Shown here: positions 13,914 through 24,996 of the stretch, piece after piece
Numbering within the stretch: the first letter of the stretch is position 1
Layout: each line of letters begins with the position of its first letter
DNA from: Aurelia coerulea
Taxonomy: Eukaryota; Cnidaria; Scyphozoa; Semaeostomeae; Ulmaridae
Length of the DNA: 64,000 nucleotides
Assembly: GCA_039566865.1 (NCBI GenBank)
Contig: CM076949.1
Coordinates: 14,981,501 to 15,045,500, forward strand
Direction: 5' to 3'
Notes under the pieces: model-generated
Told to the model about the DNA's origin: nothing
Seen by the model: only the letters and a program-made list of their open reading frames with translations
Database searches by the model: none
Program-made: the position numbers and the translations under genes

Positions 13914-16900
13914 ATCGATGTTTGTTTATGCAATAAAGCTAACCTGAGACTAACGAAAAAACTAATGTCTTTAGTAATGTTTCCAAGAATGGTTGCTGCA
14001 GTACTAATAAAGTGCTATAAAAGAAGTTAATGGTGGAACTAAAGTTTCAAAGAACGATGAGTGCAATACTCTTTATAATATAAATTGAAGCTACTAAAGT
14101 ACGTTAATCCACAGTTTTGTTTTTATTTTTGTTTTTGTTTGAGAAAATAAACATTTAATTTATCGATGTTTCTTTTATGCAGTAAAGCTAAAATGAGACT
14201 AAAGAAAAAACTAATGTCTATAATAATGTTTCCAAGAATTGTTGCTGCAGCACTAATAAAGCGCTATAAAAGAAATTACTGGTAGAACTAAAAATTTAAA
14301 GAACGATGAGTGCAATACTCTTTCTAATACAAATTGTATCTACTAAGTTACGTTAATCCACACTTTTTGTGTTGATATTTTCTTTTCTTTATGAAAATAA
14401 ACATTTTATTAAACGATTTTTGCTTATGCAGTAAAGCAAAAATGAGATTAAAGAAAAAACTAATGTTTATAGTAATGTTTCCAAAAAAGGTTGCTGCAGT
14501 ACTAATAAAGTGCTATAAAAGAAGTTACTGGCAGCACTAAAGTTTTAAAGGACGATCAGTGCAATACTCTTTCTAATATAAATTGTAGCTACTAAAAAAC
14601 GTTAATCCACACTTTTGTGGTTATTTTTGTTTTTGTTTGAGAAAACAAACATTTAATTTATCGATGTTTCTTTTATGCAGTAAAGCTAAAATGAGACTAC
14701 AGAGAAAACTAATGTCTATAGTAATGTTTCCAAGAATGGTTGCTGCAACACTAATATAGTGATATAAAAGAAGTTACTGGTAGAACTAAAGTTTTAGAGA
14801 ACCATGAGTGCAATACTCTTTCTAATATAAACTGTATCTACTAAAGTACGTTAATTCACCGTTTTTGTGTTTATATTTTGTTTTCTTTGAGAAAATAAAC
14901 ATTTAATTAATCAATGTTTGTTTATGCAGTAAAACTAAAATGAGACTAAAGAAAAAACTAATGTCTATAATAATGTTTCCAAGAATGGTTGCTGCAGCAC
15001 TAATAAAGTGCTATAAAAGAAATTACTGGTAGAACTTAAGTTTTAAGGAACGATGAGTGCAATACTCTTTCTAATATAAATTGTATCTACTAAGTTACGT
15101 TAATCAACACTTTTTATGTTGATATTTTGTTTTCTTTATGAAAATAAACATTTTATTAATCGTTTTTTGCTTATGCAGTAAAGCTAAAAAGAGATTAAAG
15201 AAAAAACTAATGTTTATAGTAATGTTTCCAAAAATGGTTGCTGCAGCACTAATAAAGTGCTATAAAAGAAATTACTGGTAGAACTAAAGTTTTAAAGAAC
15301 GATGAGTGCAATACTCTTTCTAACATAAATTGTATCTACTAAGTTACGTTAATCCACACCTTTTGTGTTGATAATTTGTTTTCTTTGTGAAAATAAACAT
15401 TCTATTAATCGATTTTTCTAATGCAGTAAAGCTAAAATGAGATTATAGAAAAAACTAATGTTTATATTAATGTTTCAAAAAAGGTTGCTGCAGTACTAAT
15501 AAAGTGCTATAAAAGAAGTTACTGGCAGCACTTAAGTTTTAAAGGACGATCAGTGCAATACTCTTTATAATATAAATGGTAGCTACAAAAGTACGTTAAT
15601 CCAATCTTTTGTGTTTATATTTTGTTTTCTTTGAGAAAAAAGACATTTAATTAATCGATGTTTTTTTATGCAGTAAAGCTAAAATGAGATTAAAGAAAAA
15701 TCTAATCTCTATAATAATGTTTCCAAGAATGGTTGCTGCAGCACTAATTTAGTGCTATAAAAGAAGTTACTGCCAGAACTAACGTTTTAATGGACGATGA
15801 ATGCAATACTTTTTATAATATAAATTGTAGCTACTAAAGTACGTTAATTCACACTTTTTGTGTTTATATTTGTTTTCTTTGAGAAAATAAACATTTAATT
15901 TATCGATGTTTCTTTTATGCAGTAAAGCTAAAATGAGACTACAGAAAAAACTAATGTCTATAGTAATGATTCCAAGAATGGTTGCTGCGACACTAATATA
16001 GTGATATAAAAGAAGTTACTGGTAAAACTAAAGTTTTTAAGAAAGATGAGTGCAATTCTTTTTATAATATAAATTGTAGCTACTAAAGTATGTTAATTCA
16101 CACTTTTTGTGTTTATATTTTGCTTTCTTTGAGAAAATAAACATTTAATTAATCGATGTTTGTTTATGCAGCAAAGCAAAAATGAGACCAAAGAAAAAAC
16201 TAATGTCTATAGTAATGATTCCAAGAATGGTTGCTGCAACACTAATATAGTGATATAAAAGAAGTTACTTTTAGAACTAAAGTTTTTAAGAAAGATGAGT
16301 GCAATTCTTTTTATAATATAAATTGTAGCTACTAAAGTACGTTAATTCACACTTTTTGTGTTTATATTTGTTTTCTTTGCGAAAATAAACATTTAATTTA
16401 TCGATGTTTCTTTTATGCAGTAAAGCTAAAATGAGACTACAGAAAAAACTAATGTCTATATTAATGTTTCCAAAAATGGTTGCTGCAGTACTAATAAAGT
16501 GCGATAAAAGAAGTTACTGGCAGCACTAAAGTTTTAAAGGACGATCAATGCAATACTCTTTATAATATAAATGGTAGCTACTAAAGTACGTTAATGCACT
16601 CTTTTTGTGTTTATATTTGTTTTCTTTGAGAAAATAAATATTTAATTAATCCATGTTTGCTTATGCAGTAAAACTAAAATGAGATTAAAGAAAAAACTAA
16701 TCTCTTTAATAATGTTTCCAAGAATGGTTGCTGCAGCACTAATTTAGAACTAACGTTTTAATGGACGATGAATGCAGTACTTTTTATAATATAAATTGTA
16801 GCTACTAAAGTACGTTAATTCACACTTTTTGTGTTTATATTTGTTTTCTTTGAGAAAATAAACATTTAATTTATCGATGTTTCTTTTATGCAGTAAAGCT

Positions 16901-19900
16901 AAAATGAGACTACAGAAAAAACTAATGTCTATAGTAATGATTCCAAGAATGGTTGCTGCGACACTAATATAGTGATATAAAAGAAGTTACTGGTAAAACT
17001 AAAGTTTTTAAGAAAGATGAGTGCAATTCTTTTTATAATATAAATTGTAGCTACTAAAGTATGTTAATTCACACTTTTTGTGTTGATATTTTGTTTTCTT
17101 TATGAAAATAAACATTTCATTAATCGATTTCTGCTTATGCAGTAAAGCTAAAACAAGACTAAAGAAAAAACTAATGTTTATAGTAATGTTTCCAAGAATG
17201 GTTGCTGCAGCACTAATAAAGTGCTATAAAAGAAATTACTGGTAGAACTAAAGTTTTAAAGAACGATGAGTGCAATACTCTTTCTAACATAAATTGTATC
17301 TACTAAGTTACGTTAATCCACACCTTTTCTGTTGATAATTTGTTTTCTTTGTGAAAATAAACATTCTATTAATCGATTTTTGCTAATGCAGTAAAGCTAA
17401 AATGAGATTATAGAAAAAACTAATGTTTATAGTAATGTTTCAAAAAAGGTTGCTGCAGTACTAATAAAGTGCTATAAAAGAAGTTACTGGCAGCACTAAA
17501 GTTTTAAAGGACGATCAGTGCAATACTCTTTATAAATTAAGTGGTAGCTACAAAAGTACGTTAATCCAACCTTTTTGCATTTATATTTTGTTTTCTTTGA
17601 GAAAATAAGACATTCAATTAATCGATTTCTGTTTATGCAGTAAAACTAAAATGAGATTAAAGAAAAAACTAATCTCTATAATAATGTTTCCAAGAATGGT
17701 TGCTGCAGCACTAATTTAGTGCTATAAAAGAAGTTACTGCCAGAACTAACGTTTTAATGGACGATGAATGCAATACTTTTTATAATATAAATTGTAGCTA
17801 CTAAAGTACGTTAATTCACACTTTTTGTGTTTATATTTGTTTTCTTTGAGAAAATAAACATTTAATTTATCGATGTTTCTTTTATGCAGTAAAGCTAAAA
17901 TGAGACTACAGAAAAAACTAATGTCTATAGTAATGATTCCAAGAATGGTTGCTGCGACACTAATATAGTGATATAAAAGAAGTTACTGGTAAAACTAAAG
18001 TTTTTAAGAAAGATGAGTGCAATTCTTTTTATAATATAAATTGTAGCTACTAAAGTATGTTAATTCACACTTTTTGTGTTTATATTTTGTTTTCTTTGAG
18101 AAAATAAACATTTAATTAATCGATGTTTGTTTATGCAGTAAAGCTAAAATGAGACTAAAGAAAAAACTAATGTCTATAGTAATGTTTCCAAGAATGGTTG
18201 CTGCAACACTAATATAGTGATATAAAAGAAGTTACTGGTAGAACTAAAGTTTTAAAGAACGATGAGTGCAATACTCTTTATAATATAAATTGTAGCTACT
18301 AAAGTACGTTAATTCACACTTTTTGTGTTTATATTTTGTTTTCTTTGAGAAAATAAACATTTAATTAATCGATGTTTGCTAAAATGAGACTAAAGAAAAA
18401 ACTAATGTCTATATTAATGTTTCCAAAAATGGTTGCTGCAGTACTAATAAAGTGCGATAAAAGAAGTTACTGGCAGCACTAAAGTTTTAAAGGACGATCA
18501 ATGCAATACTCTTTATAATATAAATGGTAGCTACTAAAGTACGTTAATGCACTCTTTTTGTGTTTATATTTGTTTTCTTTGAGAAAATAAATATTTAATT
18601 AATCCATGTTTGCTTATGCAGTAAAACTAAAATGAGATTAAAGAAAAAACTAATCTCTATAATAATGTTTCCAAGAATGGTTGCTGCAGCACTAATTTAG
18701 TGCTATAAAAGAAGTTACTGCCAGAACTAACGTTTTAATGGACGATGAATGCAATACTTTTTATAATATAAATTGTAGCTACTAAAGTACGTTAATTCAC
18801 ACTTTTTGTGTTTATATTTGTTTTCTTTGAGAAAATAAACATTTAATTTATCGATGTTTCTTTTATGCAGTAAAGCTAAAATGAGACTACAGAAAAAACT
18901 AATGTCTATAGTAATGATTCCAAGAATGGTTGCTGCGACACTAATATAGTGATATAAAAGAAGTTACTGGTAAAACTAAAGTTTTTAAGAAAGATGAGTG
19001 CAATTCTTTATAATATAAATTGTAGCTACTAAAGTACGTTAATTCACACTTTTTGTGTTTATATTTTGTTTTCTTTGAGAAAATAAACATTTAATTAATC
19101 GATGTTTGCTAGATTGAGATTAAAGAAAAAACTAATGTTTATAGTAATGTTTCCAAAAATGGTTGCTGCAGTACTAATAAAGTGCGATAAAAGAAGTTAC
19201 TGGCAGCACTAAAGTTTTAAAGGACGATCAATGCAATACTCTTTATAATATAAATGGTAGCTACTAAAGTACGTTAATGCACTCTTTTTGTGTTTATATT
19301 TGTTTTCTTTGAGAAAATAAATATTTAATTAATCCATGTTTGTTTATGCAGTAAAACTAAAATGAGATTAAAGAAAAAACTAATCTCTATAATAATGTTT
19401 CCAAGAATGGTTGCTGCAGCACTAATTTAGTGCTATAAAAGAAGTTACTGCCAGAACTAACGTTTTAATGGACGATGAATGCAATACTTTTTATAATATA
19501 AATTGTAGCTACTAAAGTACGTTAATTCACACTTTTTGTGTTTATATTTGTTTTCTTTGAGAAAATAAACATTTAATTTATCGATGTTTCTTTTATGCAG
19601 TAAAGCTAAAATGAGACTACAGAAAAAACTAATGTCTATAGTAATGATTCCAAGAATGGTTGCTGCGACACTAATATAGTGATATAAAAGAAGTTACTGG
19701 TAAAACTAAAGTTTTTAAGAAAGATGAGTGCAATTCTTTTTATAATATAAATTGTAGCTACTAAAGTACGTTAATTCACACTTTTTGTGTTTATATTTGT
19801 TTTCTTTGAGAAAATAAACATTTAATTAATCGATGTTTGTTTATGCAGTAAAGCTAAAATGAGACTAAAGAAAAACTAATGTCTATAATAATGTTTCCAA

Positions 19901-22478
19901 GAATGGTTGCTGCAGCACTAATAAAGTGCTATAAAGAAATTACTGGTAGAACTAAAGTTTTAAAGAACGATGAGTGCAATACTCTTTCTAATATAAATTG
20001 TATCTACTAAGTTACGTTAATGCACACTTTTTGTGTTGATATTTTGTTTTCTTTATGAAAATAAACATTTTATTAATCGATTTCTGCTTATGCAGTAAAG
20101 CTAAAATGAGACAAAAGAAAAAACTAATGTCTATATTAATGTTACCAAGAATGGTTGCTGCAGCACTAATATAGTGATATAAAAAGAGTTACTGGTAGAA
20201 ATAAAGTTTCAAACAACGATGAGTGCAATACTCTTTATAATATAAATTGTAGCTACTAAAGTACGTTAATCCACACTTTCTGTTTTTATATTTTGCTTTC
20301 TTTGAGAAAATAAACATTTAATTAATCGATGTTTGTTTATGCAGCAAAGCAAAAATGAGACCAAAGAAAAAACTAATGTCTATAGTAATGATTCCAAGAA
20401 TGGTTGCTGCAACACTAATATAGTGATATAAAAGAAGTTACTTTTAGAACTAAAGTTTTTAAGAAAGATGAGTGCAATTCTTTTTATAATATAAATTGTA
20501 GCTACTAAAGTACGTTAATTCACACTTTTTGTGTTTATATTTGTTTTCTTTGAGAAAATAAACATTTAATTAATCGATGTTCGTTTATGCAGTAAAGCTA
20601 AAATGAGACTAAAGAAAAACTAATGTCTAAAATAATGTTTCCAAGAATGGTTGCTGCAGCACTAATAAAGTGCTATAAAAGAAATTACTGGTAGAACTAA
20701 AGCTTTAAAGAACGATGAGTGCAATACTCTTTCTAATATAAATTGTATCTGCTAAGTTACGTTAATCCACACTTTTTGTGTTGATATTTTGTTTTCTTTA
20801 TGAAAATAAACATTTTATTAATCGATTTTGCTTATGCAGTAAAGCTAAAATAAGATTAAAGAAAAAACTAATGTTTATAGTAATGTTTTCAAAAATGGTT
20901 GCTGCAGTACTAATATAGTGCTATAAAAGAAGTTACTGCCAGAACTAAAGTTTTAATGGATGATGAGTGCAATGCTCTTTATAATATAAATGGTAACTAC
21001 TAAAGTACGTTAATGCACTCTTTTTGTGTTTAAATTTGTTTTCTTTGAGAAAATAAATATTTAATTAATCCATGTTTGTTTATGCAGTAAAACTAAAATG
21101 AGATTAAAGAAAAAACTAATCTCTATAATAATGTTTCCAAGAATGGTTGCTGCAGCACTTATTTAGTGCTATAAAAGAAGTTACTGCCAGAAATAAAGTT
21201 TTAAAGGACGATGAGTGCAATACTCTTAATAAATTAAGTGGTAGCTACAAAAGTACGTTAATCCACCCTTTTTGCATTTATATTTTGTTTTCTTTGAGAA
21301 AATAGACATTCAATTAATCGATGTTTGTTTATGCAGTAAAGCTAGATTGAGATTAAAGAAAAAACTAATGTTTATAGTAATGTTTCCAAAAATGGTTGCT
21401 GCAGTACTAATAAAGTGCGATAAAAGAAGTTACTGGCAGCACTAAAGTTTTAAAGGACGATCAATGCAATACTCTTTATAATATAAATGGTAACTACTAA
21501 AGTACGTTAATGCACTCTTTTTGTGTTTAAATTTGTTTTCTTTGAGAAAATAAATATTTAATTAATCCATGTTTGTTTATGCAGTAAAACTAAAATGAGA
21601 TTAAAGAAAAAACTAATCTCTATAATATTGTTTCCAAGAATGGTTGCTGCAGCACTAATAAAGTGCTATAAAAGAAATTACTGGTAGAACTAAAGTTTTA
21701 AAGAACGATGAGTGCAATACTCTTTCTAATATAAATTGTATCTACTAAGTTACGTTAATCCACACTTTTTGTGTTGATATTTTGTTTTCTTTATGAAAAT
21801 AAACATTTCATTAATCGATTTCTGCTTATGCTATAAAGCTAGATTGAGATTAAAGAAAAAACTAATGTTTATAGTAATGTTTCCAAAAATGGTTGCTGCA
21901 GTACTAATAAAGTTCGATAAAAGAAGTTACTGGCAGCACTAAAGTTTTAAAGGACGATCAATGCAATACTCTTTATAATATAAATGGTAACTACTAAAGT
22001 ACGTTAATGCACTCTTTTTGTGTTTAAATTTGTTTTCTTTGAGAAAATAAATATTTAATTAATCCATGTTTGTTTATGCAGTAAAACTAAAATGAGTTTA
22101 AAGAAAAAACTAATCTCTATAATAATGTTTCCAAGAATTGTTGCTGCAGCATTTATTTAGTGCTATAAAAGAAGTTACTGCCAGAAATAAAGTTTTAAAG
22201 GACGATGAGTGCAATACTCTTAATAAATTAAGTGGTAGCTACAAAAGTACGTTAATCCACCCTTTTTGCATTTATATTTTGTTTTCTTTGAGAAAATAGA
22301 CATTCAATTAATCGATGTTTGTTTATGCAGTAAAGCTAAAATGAGACCAAAGAAAAAACTAATCTTTATAGTAATGTATCCAAAAATGGTTGCTGCATTA
22401 CTAATAAAGTGCTATAAAAGAAATTACTGGCAGAACTATAGTTTTAAAGGACGATCAGTGCAATACACTTTATAATAT
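13914..22478 (+). repeat. Satellite block B: 3-4-monomer local higher-order units
   Basis: Dominated by monomers with TTTATGAAAATAAAC, CACTAATTTAGTGC plus CGTTTTAATGGACGATG, and GATTCCAAG followed by GCTGCGACAC. The GCTGCGACAC type is at 15984, 16955, 17951, 18932 and 19662 (spacings 971, 996, 981 and 730 bp, about 4, 4, 4 and 3 monomers), so a short higher-order unit has been tandemly multiplied with small losses. Shortened monomers in this block include one near 16724-16948 (225 bp) and two with TCGATGTTTGCTAAAATG or TTTGCTAGATTGAG joins near 18375 and 19105. The limits are where variant types change and are approximate. Confidence 0.75.
16724..16948 (+). repeat. Shortened monomer (225 bp)
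   Basis: CAGCACTAATTTAGAACTAACG replaces the usual CACTAATTTAGTGC-TATAAAAG-AAGTTACTGCCAGAACTAACG. About 24 bp are missing. TTTAG at one end and CCAG/AGAAC at the other suggest a short-homology deletion at AG. The neighbouring TTAATGGACGATG variant is unchanged, so only the core was lost. One copy seen. Confidence 0.75.
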
Positions 22479-22633
22479 AAATTGTAGCTACTAAAGTACG
22501 TTAATCCACACTCTGGTGTTTATTTTTATTTTTGTTTGAGAAAATAAACATTTAATTAATCCATGTTTGTCTATGTAGTAAAACTAAAATGAGTCTAAAG
22601 AAAAAACTAATGTCTACATTAATGTTTCCAAGA

Positions 22634-22848
22634 ATGGTTGCTGCAGTACTAATAAAGTGCTATTAAAGAAGTTACTGGTACTCTTTCTAAATTAAATTGT
22701 AGCTACTAAAGTACGTTAATCCACACTTTTGTGTTTATTTTTGTTTTTGTTTGAGAAAATAAGCATTTAATTAATCGATGTTTGTTTATACAGTAAAGCT
22801 AAAATGAGACTAAAGAAAAAATTAATGTCTATAGTAATGTTTCCAAGA
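22634..22848 (+). repeat. Shortened monomer (215 bp)
   Basis: GTTACTGGTACTCTTTC joins directly where other monomers have GGTAGAACTAAAG...GTGCAATACTC. About 34 bp are missing, between two TACT-like sequences (TTACTGGT and AATACTC), as expected for a short-homology deletion. The monomer that follows is also unusual, with CAGCACTATTAAATGC. Confidence 0.75.
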
Positions 22849-24312
22849 ATGGTTGCTGCAGCACTATTAAATGCTATAAAAGAAATTACTGGCAGCACTA
22901 AAGTTTCAAAGAACGATGAGTGCAATATTCTTTGTGATATAAATTGTAGCTACTAAAGTACGTTAATCCACACTTTCTGTGTTCATATTTTGTTTTCTTT
23001 GAGAAAATAAACATTTCATTAATCGATGTTTGTTTATGCAGTAAAGCTAACATGAGACTAAAGAAAAAACTAATGTCTATATTAATGTTTCCAAGAATAG
23101 TTGCTGCAGCACTAATAAAATGCTATAAAAGAAATTACTGGTAGAACTAAAGTTTCAAAGAACTCTTTATAATATAAATTGTAGCTACTAAAGTACGTTA
23201 ATCCACACTTTAGTGTTTATTTTTGTTTTTGTTTGAGAAAATAAACATTTAATTAATCCATGTTTGTTTATGCAGTAAAACTAAAATGAGTCTAAAGAAA
23301 AAACTAATGTCTATAGTAATGTTTTCAAGAATGGTTGCTGCAGCACTAATAAAGTGCTATAAAAGAAATTACGTGTAGAACTAAAGTTTCAAAGAACGAT
23401 GAGGACAATACTCTTTATAATAAAAATTGTAGCTACTAAAGTATGTTAATCCACACTTTCTGAGTTTATATTTTGTTTTCTTTGAGAAAATAAACATTTA
23501 GTTAATCAATGTTTGTTTATGCAGTAAAACTAAAATGAGTCTAAAGAAAAAACTAATGTCTACATTAATGTTTCCAAGAATGATTTTTGCAGCACTAATA
23601 TAATGATATAAAAGAAGTTACTGGTAGAACTATAGTTTTTAAGAACAATAAGTGCAATACTCTTTTTAATATAAATTGTATCTACTAAAGTACGTTAATC
23701 CACACTTTCTCAGTTTATGTTTTGTTTTCTTTGAGAAGATAAACATTTAATTAATCAATGTTTGTTTATGCAGTAAAGATAAAATGAGACTAAAGAAGAA
23801 ACTAATGTCTATGGTAATGTTCCCAAGAATGGTTGCTGCAGTACTAATAAAGTGCTATAAAAGAAGTTACTGGTAGAAATAAAGTTCTAAAGAACGATGA
23901 GTGCAATACTCTTTCTAATATAAATTGTATCTACTAAGTTACGTTAATCCACACTTTTGGTATTGATATTTTGTTTTCTTTATGAAAATTAACATTTCAT
24001 TTATCGATGTTTGTTTCTGCAGTAAAACTAAAATGAGACTAAAGAAAAAACTAATGGCTATAATAATGTTTCCAAGAATGGTTGCTGCAGCACTAATAAA
24101 GTGCTATAAAAGAAATTACTGGTAGAACTAAAATTTTAAAGAACGATGAGTGCAATACTCTTTCTAATATAAATTGTATCTACTAAGTTACGTTAATCCA
24201 CACTTTTCGTGTTGATATTTTGTTTTCTTTATGAAAATTAACATTTTATTTATCGATGTTTGTTTATGCAGTAAAGCTAAAATGAGACTAAAGAAAAAAC
24301 TAAGCCTATCGT

Positions 24313-24454
24313 CTTTACTAAAAAAACAAAAAAACTCCCGCTCTCGCACCCCCTACCCCGAAAAGGTGGATTATAAGCACTTGAAATGACATCTCTGATC
24401 ATCAAGGTACCTATATTGAACCCTACCTAAAAAACTGAAGCCTACCTTCGTTAT
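24313..24454. other. ~142-bp non-satellite insertion, unclassified
   Basis: Satellite similarity stops after AAGCCTATCGT (24302-24312) and resumes at ATGTTTCAAAG (24455). Monomers at 28431 and 37753 read CCTATCGTAATGTTTC with nothing between, so this is an insertion. It starts with an A-rich stretch (CTTTACTAAAAAAACAAAA), then is C-rich (CTCCCGCTCTCGCACCCCCT), unlike the array. The right end (GAAGCCTACCTTCGTTA, 24438-24453) resembles the left flank AAGCCTATCGT and may be a degraded target-site duplication. On the minus strand GGGTTCAATATAGG looks faintly like a pol III B box; no clear A box is present. It could be a SINE or LINE fragment or filler DNA from break repair. No open frame of note. 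Confidence 0.75.
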
Positions 24455-24966
24455 ATGTTTCAAAGAATGGTTGCTGCAGCACTAATAAAGTGCTATAAAA
24501 GAAATTACTGGTGGAACTTTTTCTAAAGAACGATGAGTGCAATACTCTTTCTAATATAAATTGTATCTACTAAGTTACGTTAATCCACACTTTTGTGTTG
24601 ATATTTTGTTTTCTTTATGAAAATAAACATTTTATTAATCGATTTTTGCTTATGCAGTAAAGCTAAAATGAGATTAAAGAAAAAATTAATGTTTATAGTA
24701 ATGTTTCCAAGAATGGTTGCTGCAGCACTAATAAAGTGCTATAAAAGAAATTACTGGCAGAACTAAAGTTTTAAGGGACGATCAGTGCAATACACTATAT
24801 TATATAAATTGTAGCTACTAAAGTACGTTAATCCACACTTTTTGTGTTGATATATTGTTTTCTTTATGAAAATAAACATTTTATTAATCGATGTTTGTTT
24901 ATGCAGTAAAACTAAAATGAGACTAAAGAAAAAACTAATGTCTATAATAATGTTTCCAAGAATGGT

Positions 24967-24976
24967 TGCTGCAGCA
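24967..24976. other. Perfect palindrome TGCTGCAGCA with PstI site in the monomer core
   Basis: TGCTGCAGCA equals its own reverse complement and contains CTGCAG. One copy is pointed out as an example; nearly all monomers keep TTGCTGCAG, though many carry GCAGTA and so only the inner CTGCAG. Exceptions are the GGTTTTTGCAGC subfamily (e.g. 38871-38890) and the CTGCGACAC subfamily (e.g. 17951). A PstI digest should therefore give a 249-bp ladder. Whether a protein binds here is unknown. Confidence 0.85.
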
Positions 24977-24988
24977 CTAATAAAGTGC
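24974..24988. other. Short inverted repeat GCACT-AATAA-AGTGC in the monomer core
   Basis: A 5-bp stem with a 5-base spacer, directly abutting the PstI palindrome. Several subfamilies change the spacer yet keep pairing: CACTA-ATA-TAGTG (e.g. near 17957), GCACTAA-T-TTAGTGC (near 17706) and GCACT-AAAAA-AGTGC (near 46545). The frequent GTACT variant leaves one mismatch in DNA (a G-U pair in RNA). It may be a cruciform or RNA hairpin, or only a sequence coincidence. Confidence 0.6.
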
Positions 24989-24996
24989 TATAAAAG
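24989..24996 (+). promoter_or_regulatory. TATA-box-like TATAAAAG in the monomer core (example)
   Basis: TATAAAAG matches the eukaryotic TATA-box consensus and follows the inverted repeat immediately. It is kept in most monomers; a common variant is TACAAAAG (e.g. near 45066). In a 27% GC repeat such a match can occur by chance, and no gene lies downstream. Satellite transcription is known in many animals, so weak promoter activity is possible but is inference only. Confidence 0.2.

Noticed and set aside
22266..22475. 69-codon open frame on the + strand
   Set aside because: It is a satellite monomer in which the usual stop in ACATTTAATT became CATTCAATT and the usual TAG after TACTGG became CAG. 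It starts from TTG, has no recognisable domain, and equivalent monomers on both sides are closed in this frame.
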